64,000 bases of DNA from Chloroflexi bacterium OLB13 (GTDB taxonomy: Bacteria; Chloroflexota; Anaerolineae; Aggregatilineales; Phototrophicaceae), in the NCBI GenBank assembly GCA_001567485.1, contig JZRA01000068.1:62001-126000 (forward strand). Direction: 5' to 3'. A program made the translations under genes and the position numbers. This document shows positions 17,683-26,915 of the stretch, piece after piece. How positions within the stretch are numbered: the first letter of the stretch is position 1; the number at the start of each line of letters is the position of its first letter. The notes beneath the pieces are model-generated. The model saw nothing but the letters and a program-made list of their open reading frames with translations, ran no database searches and was not told the DNA's origin.

Positions 17683-20600
17683 CTATCGTCGCACGGACGA
17701 CGCGATCGTCCAGCCTTCGAACGGGTTGCGCGGCCGATCGACGCGGATGTAAACCCACTCGCCGCCCTCGGCCTCGGCCATCACGTAGACCTCTTGCCCC
17801 GCGCTCGCTGCGCCGACTCGGCTGAAGCCCGCGCCGGGGAACAGGCGGATGTTCGCGTTGGCGATCATTTCGCCGCGTGGCACGGCATCCGTCACCGCCG
17901 ACGCCGTGCGATACAGCGACCGCACCGTGATGTTGTTGAGGCAAATGGTCGAGCCGGGCGAGGCTTCGATCCCGACGAACCCGCTGAAATACTCGTCTTC
18001 GAACAGCTCGTATTCGCTGATTTGCAGGCCATCGAAGAACGTGCGAATCTTCTCGTTGTCGACTTCGGCACGCAGCACACCCCATTGACCGCTGCGGATG
18101 TTGACCGGGTACTCGCCCATGCCGAGTGATTGGCCGGTGGCGCGCAGCGTGAACTGCGACACGTTGCTGGCGCTGGCGTCGATCCGGTGCCGGATTCCGG
18201 TGCCGTCCTGCTGCATGCGCGTGATGATGTCGAACTGCCCGGCCTGATTGGTGCGGTACTGGAACTCGACCACGACCTCGTAGCTGCGCCAGCTCTCAGA
18301 CCCGAAGGTGAGCAGGGCGCTCTCTTCGCCGCCGACGCTGCACAACGTTGATTCTTCGTTGAACGGGCGGATTTCCCAGCCGCGCCGGGTGATGGCGTCA
18401 ATCTCGGAGTCAAAGCCGGACTGCGCCATAATTTGCAAGAAGCCCGGATCGCCGCTGAGCGGGTCGGTGTCGGTCGTCCCCGGCGCGGCGAGGGGCAGCG
18501 CGTTCACGTTGCCTTCGATGCGATAGCCGGTCGACTCGCGCAGAACCCAACCGTCACGGTCGCGCAGTTGAACCTTGTACCACTGACCGTCGGTCGTGAC
18601 GCCCAACACGACAAGCCGCGCGTTGGTCACATTGATCGCGGTCGCGGTCTGCCGCGGATTGTTGTAGATCAACAGCGGCCGCGTGCCGATTGCCATATAT
18701 ACGACGCTCGCGGCGGTTGGGCCTGCGGTGGGCGTCTGGGTCGGCGCCAGTGTCGGTGAGGGGGTGATCGTCGGCGGCACGGCCGTGACAGTTGGCGCGG
18801 CCGCGATCAGTGTGGGCAGCGGTTGAATAACGGCAATTACCTTGGGATCTGGGCGCCACGCCGCGCCGGTGTCATCGGTGCTGAACGTCAACTGCTTCAA
18901 CTCGCCGCTGCTGAGGTCGATCTGCCACAGGTCGAAGAGAGTGGAGTCTCCCCGCAGCGACTCGAAGATCGCCACCGATCCATCAGGCGCGACCGCCGGA
19001 TAGCCTTCTTCAAGAGTCGGCGTGTCCGTTAGCTTCGTAATCGTGCCGTTGTCCAACCGGTACGTGTAAAGATCGAAGCCGGCGTCATAGCCCTGATACA
19101 GGATCGCGCTTCCGTCTGGCAGCCATGTGGGATAGAACGCGCTTTGCGTGAGCACCTCTTGGTCGCTGCCGTCAAAATTCATCAGGCCCAAGCTGTTGAC
19201 GCCGGTTCGGGCTGTCGTGAATGCGATCTGCCGGCCGTCGGGTGACCACTTCGGCTCGTAGTCAAATCCCTGCGAATACGTCAGCCGCGTCAGGCCGGTG
19301 CCATCGGCACGGACGAGATAGATCTCCGACCCGGTCGGTTCGTCGGTGCGCGCTGAGAACACGATGTATTGACCATCAGGCGACCATGCGGGGCCGGATG
19401 GGATAGTGACGTCGGGTTGGCCGATGATCTTGCGCAATCCACCGCCGTCCGGTTGGATCGCCCACAGTTCTGCCACACCGTCATACGTCCCGACGAATGC
19501 GATTTCCGAGCCATCGGGCGCCCATGTCGGGCCGGTCTCGCTAAATACCGCGTCCGTGAGCTGATGAACAATCGTGCCTGTCCGGTCGGTCAGGTACAAG
19601 TCCATCGTGCCGGCGCGGCGCGACGCATACACGATCTCCAGCGCGGCAAAGTCGACCGTAGGCGAGGGCGTGACGGTCGGCGTCTCTGTGGGCGTATCGG
19701 TTGACGTTGCCGTGGGCGTTTTCGTTGCAGTCGGACTCGGCGTGATCGTCGCGGTCGCGGTGTTGGTCGCCGTCGCTGTGGCGGTGAAGGTCGGCGTGGC
19801 GGTCGCGGTATCGGTTGCGGTCGCCGTCGCGGTGTCGGTCGCCGTCGCGGTGTCGGTTGAGGTTGCCGTTGGCGGAACCTCGGTGGTTGTCGCAGTGGGC
19901 GTATCGGTTTGCGTGGCAGTCGCCGTGTTTGTCGCTGTATCTGTCGCCGTCGCGGAGGGAGTCGCCGTGTTGGTCGCCGTCCTCGTCGCAGTATCGGTCG
20001 CTGTGCTAGTTGACACTACCGTATTTTGTGGCGTATCGGTCGCGATGAGTACGAGGCCGCCTTCGGAGGTTGATGTCCCGCCGGGTGGTGCGGAAGGTGT
20101 TGGTGTGGCTGTATCTTGCGGCGTATCGGTCGCGATGAGCACGAGGCCGCCCTCGGAGGTTGACAGCGTGCCAATCAGCGCGACGTTTGTTGCGGTCGTG
20201 CTTTGTGACTGTGGCGTATCGGTGAGCGCCGGTGTATCCGTGCTCGCCACGCCCTCGGTAATGACCGTTGGCGGCACGACGATTGCGGAGGTATCGGTCG
20301 CGGTGGGGCGAACGTCCGCGTCGGTCGCGGTCGGGGTTGGCGTCTCCGTCTCGATGATCGTCAAGCCGCTGCTGGGTGTATCACTCACGTTGGCGACCAC
20401 GACCGGCTGCTCGTTACCACGGTTTCCAAGCAGAACAATCAGGATGGCGGCCAGCAGCACGATCACCACCAGTACGAGGTAGGTGATCGGATTTTTGTAG
20501 ATTGGAGTGGGCTGGGTAAGGCCGACCTGCTGCGAGGGCGGCGGCGTATGACCCGCGCCGGCGCCGCCAACCGTGCTGGAACGCGCCCCGGAGCGCTGTG

Positions 20601-21555
20601 CCGACGATCCACCGGGAGTGATCGGGGTCAGCGGGGCCAGACCGGGCGGACGCAGGCTGCGCGTCGGGATTTTGCTGGTGAAGAACGCGGTCGCTTCCCC
20701 TTTGGCGCCCTCAATCGCCGCCTCGAAAGACAGCGCGAACGCGGCCACCGACGGGAAGCGGTCTTCCGGTTCCTTCGACAGCGCGCGATCCAACACGATA
20801 TTGACCGCAGGTGGCAAGTCCGCGCGGTACGACTGAGCCGGCGTCGGCTGTTCGTGCAGGTGCTTGTGCAGCAGTTCGTACGGCGTGGCAGCTTCAAACG
20901 GAACGCGGCCCGTAATCATCGCGTAAACGAGGACGGCGAGCGCATACTGATCGGCGGCGGGTGTCAGCTCCTTGCCAGCCCACTGTTCCGGCGGCATGTA
21001 CGCGGGCGTGCCCATCGCCATGCCGGTGCCGGTCAGGCCGGACTGTGCGCCCATCAGCTTGGCGATGCCGAAGTCGACAAGGTAGCCATTCCCTTGATTG
21101 TCGAACATCACGTTGCTGGTCTTGATGTCGCGGTGGATCACACCCTGATTGTGCGCGTAGGCGAGGGCGCTGCTCAACTGCGCGACGAGCATCGCGGTCT
21201 CGCCCAGCGACGGCAGGATTTGCTGATTCTTATCATCGCGCTGATTGAGCCGTTGGGCCAGTGTGCCGCCGGTCAGCAGGCGCATAACGAGATAGCTCGT
21301 GCCCTGCTGCGTGCCGTAATCGAAAATGCTGACGATGTGCGGATGTTCCAGCGCGGCGGCGGTCTGTGCCTCGCGGTTGAAGCGCTCGACATAGCCGTGT
21401 TCGTTCGCCAGACTTGACGGCAGAACCTTGACGGCGACTTCTCGCTTCAAACTAGTTTGGAAGCCGCGATACACCGCGCCCATGCCGCCCACTCCGAGCA
21501 GCTCGCGCAGTTCATATTGGCCTAGCATGTGCCCAACAAGGTTCTCGTGGGCCAT
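17683..21555 (-). CDS. Receptor Ser/Thr kinase with TolB-like propeller and SH3-like repeats
   Basis: A 1290-residue one-pass membrane kinase. Residues 14-290 form a PknB-type kinase with all key residues: glycine loop G21-G26, K43, HRD with D143, DFG at D161, then GTPAYMPPEQW. One membrane helix lies near 357-377. Outside follow a Thr/Pro-rich linker (about 395-660), TolB/WD40-like blades (repeated WSPDG and WAPDGSEIAF), an SH3-like region (YKVQLRDRDGWVLRES), a LamG-like region and a last SH3-like domain. ATG at 21555 has GGGGGAA upstream. It follows the sister kinase by 74 bases in the same direction. It could sense wall fragments or polymers and phosphorylate FHA partners at 32994-38694. 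Confidence 0.9.
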   Translation of the reverse strand: MAHENLVGHMLGQYELRELLGVGGMGAVYRGFQTSLKREVAVKVLPSSLANEHGYVERFNREAQTAAALEHPHIVSIFDYGTQQGTSYLVMRLLTGGTLAQRLNQRDDKNQQILPSLGETAMLVAQLSSALAYAHNQGVIHRDIKTSNVMFDNQGNGYLVDFGIAKLMGAQSGLTGTGMAMGTPAYMPPEQWAGKELTPAADQYALAVLVYAMITGRVPFEAATPYELLHKHLHEQPTPAQSYRADLPPAVNIVLDRALSKEPEDRFPSVAAFALSFEAAIEGAKGEATAFFTSKIPTRSLRPPGLAPLTPITPGGSSAQRSGARSSTVGGAGAGHTPPPSQQVGLTQPTPIYKNPITYLVLVVIVLLAAILIVLLGNRGNEQPVVVANVSDTPSSGLTIIETETPTPTATDADVRPTATDTSAIVVPPTVITEGVASTDTPALTDTPQSQSTTATNVALIGTLSTSEGGLVLIATDTPQDTATPTPSAPPGGTSTSEGGLVLIATDTPQNTVVSTSTATDTATRTATNTATPSATATDTATNTATATQTDTPTATTTEVPPTATSTDTATATDTATATATDTATATPTFTATATATNTATATITPSPTATKTPTATSTDTPTETPTVTPSPTVDFAALEIVYASRRAGTMDLYLTDRTGTIVHQLTDAVFSETGPTWAPDGSEIAFVGTYDGVAELWAIQPDGGGLRKIIGQPDVTIPSGPAWSPDGQYIVFSARTDEPTGSEIYLVRADGTGLTRLTYSQGFDYEPKWSPDGRQIAFTTARTGVNSLGLMNFDGSDQEVLTQSAFYPTWLPDGSAILYQGYDAGFDLYTYRLDNGTITKLTDTPTLEEGYPAVAPDGSVAIFESLRGDSTLFDLWQIDLSSGELKQLTFSTDDTGAAWRPDPKVIAVIQPLPTLIAAAPTVTAVPPTITPSPTLAPTQTPTAGPTAASVVYMAIGTRPLLIYNNPRQTATAINVTNARLVVLGVTTDGQWYKVQLRDRDGWVLRESTGYRIEGNVNALPLAAPGTTDTDPLSGDPGFLQIMAQSGFDSEIDAITRRGWEIRPFNEESTLCSVGGEESALLTFGSESWRSYEVVVEFQYRTNQAGQFDIITRMQQDGTGIRHRIDASASNVSQFTLRATGQSLGMGEYPVNIRSGQWGVLRAEVDNEKIRTFFDGLQISEYELFEDEYFSGFVGIEASPGSTICLNNITVRSLYRTASAVTDAVPRGEMIANANIRLFPGAGFSRVGAASAGQEVYVMAEAEGGEWVYIRVDRPRNPFEGWTIASSVRR
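19660..20030. repeat. Low-complexity DNA coding the Thr/Pro/Ala linker of the first kinase
   Basis: Degenerate short repeats (units such as GTCGCGGT and GTATCGGT) encode about 120 residues of T-A-T-D-T type linker. The reverse frames are open by chance because of this composition and give false Val-rich proteins. Confidence 0.85.
20030..20163. repeat. 44-bp direct repeat in the kinase linker
   Basis: 20030-20073 and 20120-20163 are 44-base copies with two mismatches (both C/T), 90 bases apart. They encode two copies of STSEGGLVLIATDTPQ. This looks like a recent in-frame tandem duplication within the extracellular linker. Confidence 0.85.
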
Positions 21556-21629
21556 CGTTCCCCCAGATGTTACCGTGCCCCGCACATTAGTTTAACGCAA
21601 CCGGATTGCCCGGCAAGCGGTCATCCTCG

Positions 21630-24605
21630 CTAGGGCACAACCGGCAGCAGCACCGGTCGGCTCATCGTAATTCGTTCGACAACCCATCCGAGCGTGCCGT
21701 CGCTCAATTCGACCTGCCACCATGTGAACGCATCGGCCACTTCTGGCCCGCCGACAACCTGCACCTGCGTTCCCGATTCGAGCGTAGCGAGAACCTCGCC
21801 AGATACGCGGGCGGTCGCGCGGACGGCGACTGGACGGTCGATGTTTGGGCCGACTACAGCTGGACATCCAACCGTGACCGCAGCGCCGCAGTCACCTTGG
21901 CGTGGTTCACCGAGGTTGAGCAGTAGTTCAAAGCGACCAGTGGTGTTGCCTGCCGCGCCGCGGTAGCGGGTCGTGACTACTCGATATGTGCCATCTTCCG
22001 GCAGCCAGACGCCCGCAAGCTGACTGCGTGTCGCGTCCGAGAGCGAGATGTCGTCGTTCTCGGCGATCTTGCTACCGCTCGGCGCGTACAGCTCAAGGTA
22101 CGGGTCGAGGTTGCCGTCCAGCGCAGTCATCGTGATCGTCACGGTCGTTCCCTGACGCCCCTCGAACCAGTACGCCCGCATGGGGAAGGTCGAGTCGATA
22201 GTGTTGAACTGCGCCACGTCGACTTGCAGTTCGCCTTCGTTCAAGATCGAGACATCATAGGGGGCTGCATCGCCGGCCGTCAGGATCAGCACGTAATTCC
22301 CCGCCGTGTTGCCAGATTCGCCGCGGAACCGTTCAAGCTCAACTCGATACGTGCCTGCATCTTGAATCTGAAGATGCTCGACTACACTGTTGCTGGTTGA
22401 TACGCTGGCATCGTCGTTTTCCGCGATAAGCACGCCAGACGGGTTGATGACTCGCAGGTAGGTATCGAGATTGCCGCTGGTGGCATACACCGCAAGGCTG
22501 ATCTCGTCGCCGCTTTGCGCCTCGAATGCGTAGACTGCGCCGGGCATCTGGTCACCGAGCGTCCCGGTGGCTGGCTCACCCACCACGAGGACTGCAGTCG
22601 GCTGAGCGCTCTCATCCACCAGTGACAGCGTGAACTCGCCGATGGTGTTGCCCCGGGCGCCGAACAAGCGCGCGACAACGACCGTGTATTGGCCGTCGAC
22701 CGGAAGCTCGTAACTGAAGATGCCGGCGTTACGGGTGGTCTGCGCGAGGTCATCATTCTCGACCAGAACCGTGCCGTCCGGGCCGATGAGTGTCAGCACA
22801 AGGTCGAGGTTGGCCGCATCGTCGGTCTTTTCCGCAACAATGCTGACTACTTGGCCGGCCGTGCCATCAAACGGGAAGCGGTATTCTGGCGCGCTGTCCG
22901 TGATCGCATCATTCAGCGCTGAACCGAACGTGAGGCCGGTGCGAATGATCGGCTCTGGCGTTGGCGTGGGGGGCGGGGTGTTGGTCGCCGGCGGCGTCTC
23001 GGTGAGCGTCGCGGTTGGCGTGATCGACGGCGTGTGCGTCTCGGTGGGTTCCGGCGATGGCGTGATGGTGCTGGTCGCCGTCGGCGTATCCGTCGGGGCG
23101 TCGGTGGGTGTCAAGGATGGCGTGAACGTCTCGGTCGCCGTCGCCGTATGCGTTGGCGTCGTGGTGGCCGTAGCGGTCGGCGTCTCCGTTGGCGTCGCGG
23201 TCGGCGTATCGGTTGCGGTCTCGGTCGGCGTTGCCGTGAACTGCGACGCGATCAGCGTTTGCTGCTGGGCCGTGCCGGTAAACGCCGCGGCGACCGGGTC
23301 TTGCCTGCCACCCAGCGCCAGCACACCGACGACCGCCACTGCGACGACGGTGACGAGGATCGCGGCAATCACCGGAATCGGCAGTCCGAAGCTGCGCTTG
23401 GGCTGCTGAGGTGGAACGGCATAACCGCCGGTGTACGCTGCGCTCGGCGGGCCGCCTGCCTGCCCATACGGCGTCGGTGTGGATCCGGTGGGGTAGTACG
23501 GTGGCTGAGTTGGCGGCTGTCCGCCATAGCCACCCTGCGGCGTCGGCTGCTGCCCGTATCCGCCGGGCGCGGTCGGTGGCTGGCCGTAACCCCCGCTTGG
23601 AGGCGGCGCGTATTCGCCCGATGGCGGTGTGCCAGAAGTCGGCCCGGTCATCGGCTGCGGCGCGAACTCCTCGCCGTATGGGGTCGGCGTCATGCCGGAG
23701 GGGCGCGGCTTCTCTGAACGGAGCTTGTACGAGAAGAAGTTGGTCATCTCGCCTTGCATGCCCTCGATCGCACCCTCGAAGGACTGCGCGAACTGTGTGA
23801 CGTTCGGGAAGCGTTGGGCCGGCTCTTTCGCCATCGCACGGCTCAACACGATCATGACGGCGGTCGGGATATCGCCGCGGAGTGTCGTCAGCGGCGTTGG
23901 CTCTTCGTGAAAGTGCTTGTACATGAGCTGTGCGGCGCTGTCGGCCTCGAACGGCAGCCGGCCTGCGATAGTCTGGTAGATCGAGACTGCGAGCGCGTAT
24001 TGATCGGCCGCTGGCGTGAGTTCGCGCCCGGCCCACTGCTCCGGCGGCATGTAGGATGGGCTGCCCATCGCGACACCGGTGCCGGTGAGCGCGGTGGTCG
24101 CGCCCATGAGCTTTGCGATCCCGAAGTCGGTGACGTACGACCGGCCCTGATTGTCGAACATGATGTTGGCCGGTTTGATGTCACGGTGCAGCACGCCCTC
24201 GTTGTGGGCATAGTCAAGCGCGCTGGCGATCTGGTTGAGCATGTCGGAGACTTCGCCCAATGACGCGCGCGCCTGCTTCTGTTCTTCTCGCTGGGCAAGC
24301 CGTGCTGACAGCGAGCCGCCGCGCAGTAGGGCCATCACCAGATAACTGACATCCCCCTGCGTGCCATAGTCGTAAATGCGCACGATGTGCGGATGCTCAA
24401 GGGCGGCCGCTGTACGCGCCTCGCGGATGAAGCGCTCGACGTATCCCGGCTCGCTCGCAAGCGCGCGGGGAAGGACTTTCACAGCGACCTGACGATCAAG
24501 ACCGGTTTGATAGGCGCGGTACACCGATCCCATACCACCGACACCGAGCAGCTCGCGCAACTCGTACTGACCGAACGTTCGCCCGCTCAGATTCTCAAAG
24601 CCCAT
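21630..24605 (-). CDS. Receptor Ser/Thr kinase with three PPC-like domains and SH3-like tail
   Basis: A 991-residue one-pass membrane kinase. The kinase domain (about 14-290) is complete: G21-G26 loop, K43, HRD with D142, DFG at D160, GSPSYMPPEQW. A Pro/Gly/Tyr-rich cytosolic stretch (300-405) leads to a membrane helix near 408-432. Outside lie a Thr/Pro linker, three pre-peptidase C-terminal-like beta domains (about 545-890; repeated phrases LDLVLTLIGPDG, LDTYLRVINPSG, LDPYLELYAPSG each followed by AENDD or VENDD) and an SH3-like end (WWQVELSDGTLGWV). Its kinase domain is very close to that of the gene downstream, so the two arose by duplication. It is divergent from the WXG100 genes. Confidence 0.9.
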   Translation of the reverse strand: MGFENLSGRTFGQYELRELLGVGGMGSVYRAYQTGLDRQVAVKVLPRALASEPGYVERFIREARTAAALEHPHIVRIYDYGTQGDVSYLVMALLRGGSLSARLAQREEQKQARASLGEVSDMLNQIASALDYAHNEGVLHRDIKPANIMFDNQGRSYVTDFGIAKLMGATTALTGTGVAMGSPSYMPPEQWAGRELTPAADQYALAVSIYQTIAGRLPFEADSAAQLMYKHFHEEPTPLTTLRGDIPTAVMIVLSRAMAKEPAQRFPNVTQFAQSFEGAIEGMQGEMTNFFSYKLRSEKPRPSGMTPTPYGEEFAPQPMTGPTSGTPPSGEYAPPPSGGYGQPPTAPGGYGQQPTPQGGYGGQPPTQPPYYPTGSTPTPYGQAGGPPSAAYTGGYAVPPQQPKRSFGLPIPVIAAILVTVVAVAVVGVLALGGRQDPVAAAFTGTAQQQTLIASQFTATPTETATDTPTATPTETPTATATTTPTHTATATETFTPSLTPTDAPTDTPTATSTITPSPEPTETHTPSITPTATLTETPPATNTPPPTPTPEPIIRTGLTFGSALNDAITDSAPEYRFPFDGTAGQVVSIVAEKTDDAANLDLVLTLIGPDGTVLVENDDLAQTTRNAGIFSYELPVDGQYTVVVARLFGARGNTIGEFTLSLVDESAQPTAVLVVGEPATGTLGDQMPGAVYAFEAQSGDEISLAVYATSGNLDTYLRVINPSGVLIAENDDASVSTSNSVVEHLQIQDAGTYRVELERFRGESGNTAGNYVLILTAGDAAPYDVSILNEGELQVDVAQFNTIDSTFPMRAYWFEGRQGTTVTITMTALDGNLDPYLELYAPSGSKIAENDDISLSDATRSQLAGVWLPEDGTYRVVTTRYRGAAGNTTGRFELLLNLGEPRQGDCGAAVTVGCPAVVGPNIDRPVAVRATARVSGEVLATLESGTQVQVVGGPEVADAFTWWQVELSDGTLGWVVERITMSRPVLLPVVP
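22955..23245. repeat. Low-complexity DNA coding the linker of the second kinase
   Basis: Degenerate GGCGT/GTCGGCGT-type units encode the extracellular Thr/Pro linker of the kinase (PTATPTETPTATAT style). There are no palindromic repeats or unique spacers, so it is not a CRISPR array. Confidence 0.8.
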
Positions 24606-25481
24606 ACGTGCCCTCTAGCTGGATGCGTTGTGTATGTTCCCGTCCTGATCGTACTCAATGTTACCGTAGAACGGGCACTTTACACGGCCTATCACGAAAC
24701 ATTAAAGACAGATTAGCACAGCTTTCGCTTACGCGCACGATGTCGCGGCGGTTTGACGGCGGCCTGCTCTCAGCGTGGGTTCACTTTGCGGTGAAGCGTT
24801 GGCGGGTATGCTCGACCGCCGGCGACCGGGGTGAGCAGCCGCCCGCGGGTTGAGTTCGACACTGCTGCGACACGCGTGAACGTGGCACGGTTTTGGACGC
24901 CGTTGGTTCTCGAAAAGTTCCTGCGTGCGCGTATGTGCATGAGCGCATGTGATCGGATGTCGCGACAACCTTACCGATGAGGAAAGCCGCGGATGGATTG
25001 GGCGCAATCTCGACCGATCCGTTTTGGGAACACACAGTGCAGCCGAGTTCGCGGTGTGTCAATGTGCGGTCACGTATAAGCGCAGCAATTGCGCTGCAAA
25101 CTCATCAGGCGGTCGGAATGAGTTGGGCGATGAAGCACGGTGTGTGGTGACTGGACGCGTTCACAGCGTAGGGCAAGCGCCGGTTTATAGGGTGAACGGG
25201 TCGAAATGTCTGGAAGTCCACACAAATCCGCGACCATTTCTTAGAAACGAATCAGGCGCAATTACGGACAAGTATTGAGCCATCAGGTACTTCTTTCACC
25301 CTGTGAGGGTTTCGGAAATCGGCTGTGATTCGATAGTATTGAACCGATCCCGTAACTGAGGGAGCGCTAAATCTGGTAGATGATGACCTACTTACGGGGA
25401 AACACTAACCCATACCTCATTGTCGAAAAATAAGTACAGGGTTAAGAGACTAGCCCCTATGGTACGTTAGTCCCCGCCTAC
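24606..25481. other. Long non-coding interval between kinase and WXG100 genes
   Basis: About 880 bases with no supportable gene on either strand. Only short frames with poor coding character are present. The composition is more AT-rich toward 25300-25480 than in neighbouring genes. It must hold the kinase promoter (not identified with confidence) and ends in the WXG100 promoter. A small ACCCT-GTG-AGGGT hairpin lies near 25300. No tRNA or known riboswitch was recognised. Confidence 0.6.
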
Positions 25482-25510
25482 TTGACAGGTTTTGTTTCTC
25501 AGCATACGCT
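25482..25510 (+). promoter_or_regulatory. Promoter of the WXG100 operon
   Basis: Consensus TTGACA (25482-25487), 17-base spacer, TACGCT (25505-25510), then a leader of about 60 bases to the first ATG at 25577. Drives the four small secreted-type proteins as a unit separate from the ATPase gene. Confidence 0.6.
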
Positions 25511-25576
25511 AATGTTCGAACCATCCCCACACCGACATGCAGCAATCGTGCTGCAGGGATCAAAAGGAGAGGCACG

Positions 25577-25873
25577 ATGGATAAGGTTCAGATGAAATAT
25601 GAGGAACTGGAGCAGATCGCTACTCGCCTTGCCGAGTGGTCGAGCCGCACCCAAGCTGCCGGGCAGAAATTCCGCCAACAGTTTCAGGTTCTGCAGGGCG
25701 GTGGCTGGATCGGCCGCGGCTTCGATAAGTTCGCCGACGAGTCTGAGAGCCTGCTCCTGCCCGCCGTTCAGAAGTTGGAAGATGCACTCGAGCAGGTCTC
25801 GAACATCATCCGCCAGTCCGTCGAACGCATGCAGCAGGCCGAAGAAGAAGCGCGCGGGCGCTTCAACTTCTAA
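25577..25873 (+). CDS. WXG100-type protein 1 (ESAT-6-like)
   Basis: 98 residues, all helix with a central turn holding W44-I45-G46 (GGGWIGRG), the WxG hallmark at its normal place and the normal length for the family. WXG100 proteins form four-helix dimers exported by type VII systems. There is no Y-x-x-x-D/E tail; the C-terminus is QAEEEARGRFNF. A good ribosome site (AAGGAGAGG) precedes the ATG. It is the first of four small genes, 31 bases before the next. Likely partner: protein 2, which has the RDxD tail but no Trp. Confidence 0.9.
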   Translation: MDKVQMKYEELEQIATRLAEWSSRTQAAGQKFRQQFQVLQGGGWIGRGFDKFADESESLLLPAVQKLEDALEQVSNIIRQSVERMQQAEEEARGRFNF

Positions 25874-25904
25874 CACCAACCGGAATTAGAGAGGAGAAAC
25901 CACG

Positions 25905-26201
25905 ATGGCCGACAAGATCCAGATGGATTACGACGCCGTACAGCAGATGGCAGAGATCGCCAAGCAGACGGCAGACGAACTGGAAGAAATGGTGGGATCG
26001 ATCAAGGCGATCAGCGATCAACTCGATGGCGGTGTCATGCTTGGCCGTGCGGGCCGCGTGCTGTCCGATGGTCTTGGTGAGCGCCTCGCCCCGGCGGTGT
26101 CGCGCTTGGCTCAGAAGTTCAGCGAAGTCTCGCTCGATCTGGTTGGCGCGCTGACCGACCTGCGCGACTCGGATCAGGCCGCTGGCGGCTTCTTCGGTTA
26201 A
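25905..26201 (+). CDS. WXG100-like protein 2 with degenerate WxG
   Basis: 98 residues, helix-turn-helix like protein 1. In the turn, GGVMLGRAG replaces GGGWIGRG, so the Trp is lost while the Gly stays. Near the C-terminus L86-RDS-D90 aligns with Y87-RDG-D91 of protein 4, the place of the YxxxD export motif in known substrates. GAGGAG precedes the ATG. The pairing with protein 1 is inferred from gene order and from the complementary motifs. Confidence 0.85.
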   Translation: MADKIQMDYDAVQQMAEIAKQTADELEEMVGSIKAISDQLDGGVMLGRAGRVLSDGLGERLAPAVSRLAQKFSEVSLDLVGALTDLRDSDQAAGGFFG

Positions 26202-26225
26202 CACGGGACAGAGGAGGACTACACC

Positions 26226-26555
26226 ATGTTCGGAATTCTGCTTAGCTTCGTTCGCAGTCAGGTCGACAACCTGCTGCAAAATGCCACCAAAGAGGTGGAT
26301 CGCCTGCAAGACGAGGTCCTCAGCGGACTGCGTAATGCGATGAACCCGCTCTCTGGCGGGGGGTGGACCGGCCAAGGCGCCGAGAAGTTCTACGATGAGA
26401 TGGAGAGTGTGGTGTTCCCGGAGATCATGTCGATCATGACCGGCGGCATCAGCTTCGTGGGCGCGTTCCAGAACGCGGCCAACATCATCGAGCAGGCCGA
26501 TGAAGCCATCAGTGGCCTAATCGGCGGCGTTGTCGACGCGTTCGACATCTTCTAA
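26226..26555 (+). CDS. WXG100-type protein 3
   Basis: 109 residues. The helical hairpin has W47-T48-G49 in SGGGWTGQG. It is slightly longer than the others and ends in a glycine-containing hydrophobic tail (SGLIGGVVDAFDIF). It starts 24 bases after protein 2 with GAGGAGG upstream. It repeats the type of protein 1, so the operon appears to carry two WxG/non-WxG pairs. Function as secreted partner or chaperone is by family only. Confidence 0.88.
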   Translation: MFGILLSFVRSQVDNLLQNATKEVDRLQDEVLSGLRNAMNPLSGGGWTGQGAEKFYDEMESVVFPEIMSIMTGGISFVGAFQNAANIIEQADEAISGLIGGVVDAFDIF

Positions 26556-26595
26556 ATCAACCGGACGAGAACAGGCAAAGGACTAGGAGGCCCCC

Positions 26596-26895
26596 ATGGC
26601 AAGCCCAGATGTGAGTATGAACATCCCCGATGTCGAGAGCATGGCCAAGACGTTCGACACCATGGCCGACGTCGCCAAGGCGATCTCGAAGGCGCTGAAG
26701 ATCATCATCACCACCCTGAAGGCGATGGCGTTCATCAGCATGGGCGCAACGACCGCGCTCGAGCAGTTCCTGTCCCGCATTCAGCCGCGCATCGAGAAAC
26801 TCGGTGAGAAGTTCGAGGAACTCAGCGGCGATCTGGACGGCGCGATCCGCAGCTACCGCGACGGTGACAACACCGGGTCGCAGCGCTTCGCCTAA
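26596..26895 (+). CDS. WXG100-like protein 4 with YxxxD tail
   Basis: 99 residues, helical hairpin. No Trp at the turn (MAFISMGATT). The second helix closely matches that of protein 2: KLGEKFEELSGDLDGAI against RLAQKFSEVSLDLVGAL. It ends with Y87-R-D-G-D91, an exact YxxxD motif of the kind that targets type VII substrates. AGGAGG lies before the ATG and a strong terminator follows the stop. It is the best candidate in the operon for carrying the export signal of a heterodimer. Confidence 0.85.
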   Translation: MASPDVSMNIPDVESMAKTFDTMADVAKAISKALKIIITTLKAMAFISMGATTALEQFLSRIQPRIEKLGEKFEELSGDLDGAIRSYRDGDNTGSQRFA

Positions 26896-26915
26896 GCGAC
26901 CACGCGCACGACACG

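Noticed and set aside
19574-20482. Forward Val-rich frame of 302 codons
   Set aside because: Antisense of the Thr/Pro linker of the kinase; low-complexity artefact.
22955-23245. CRISPR-like repeats
   Set aside because: Short degenerate units without spacers; they code a protein linker.
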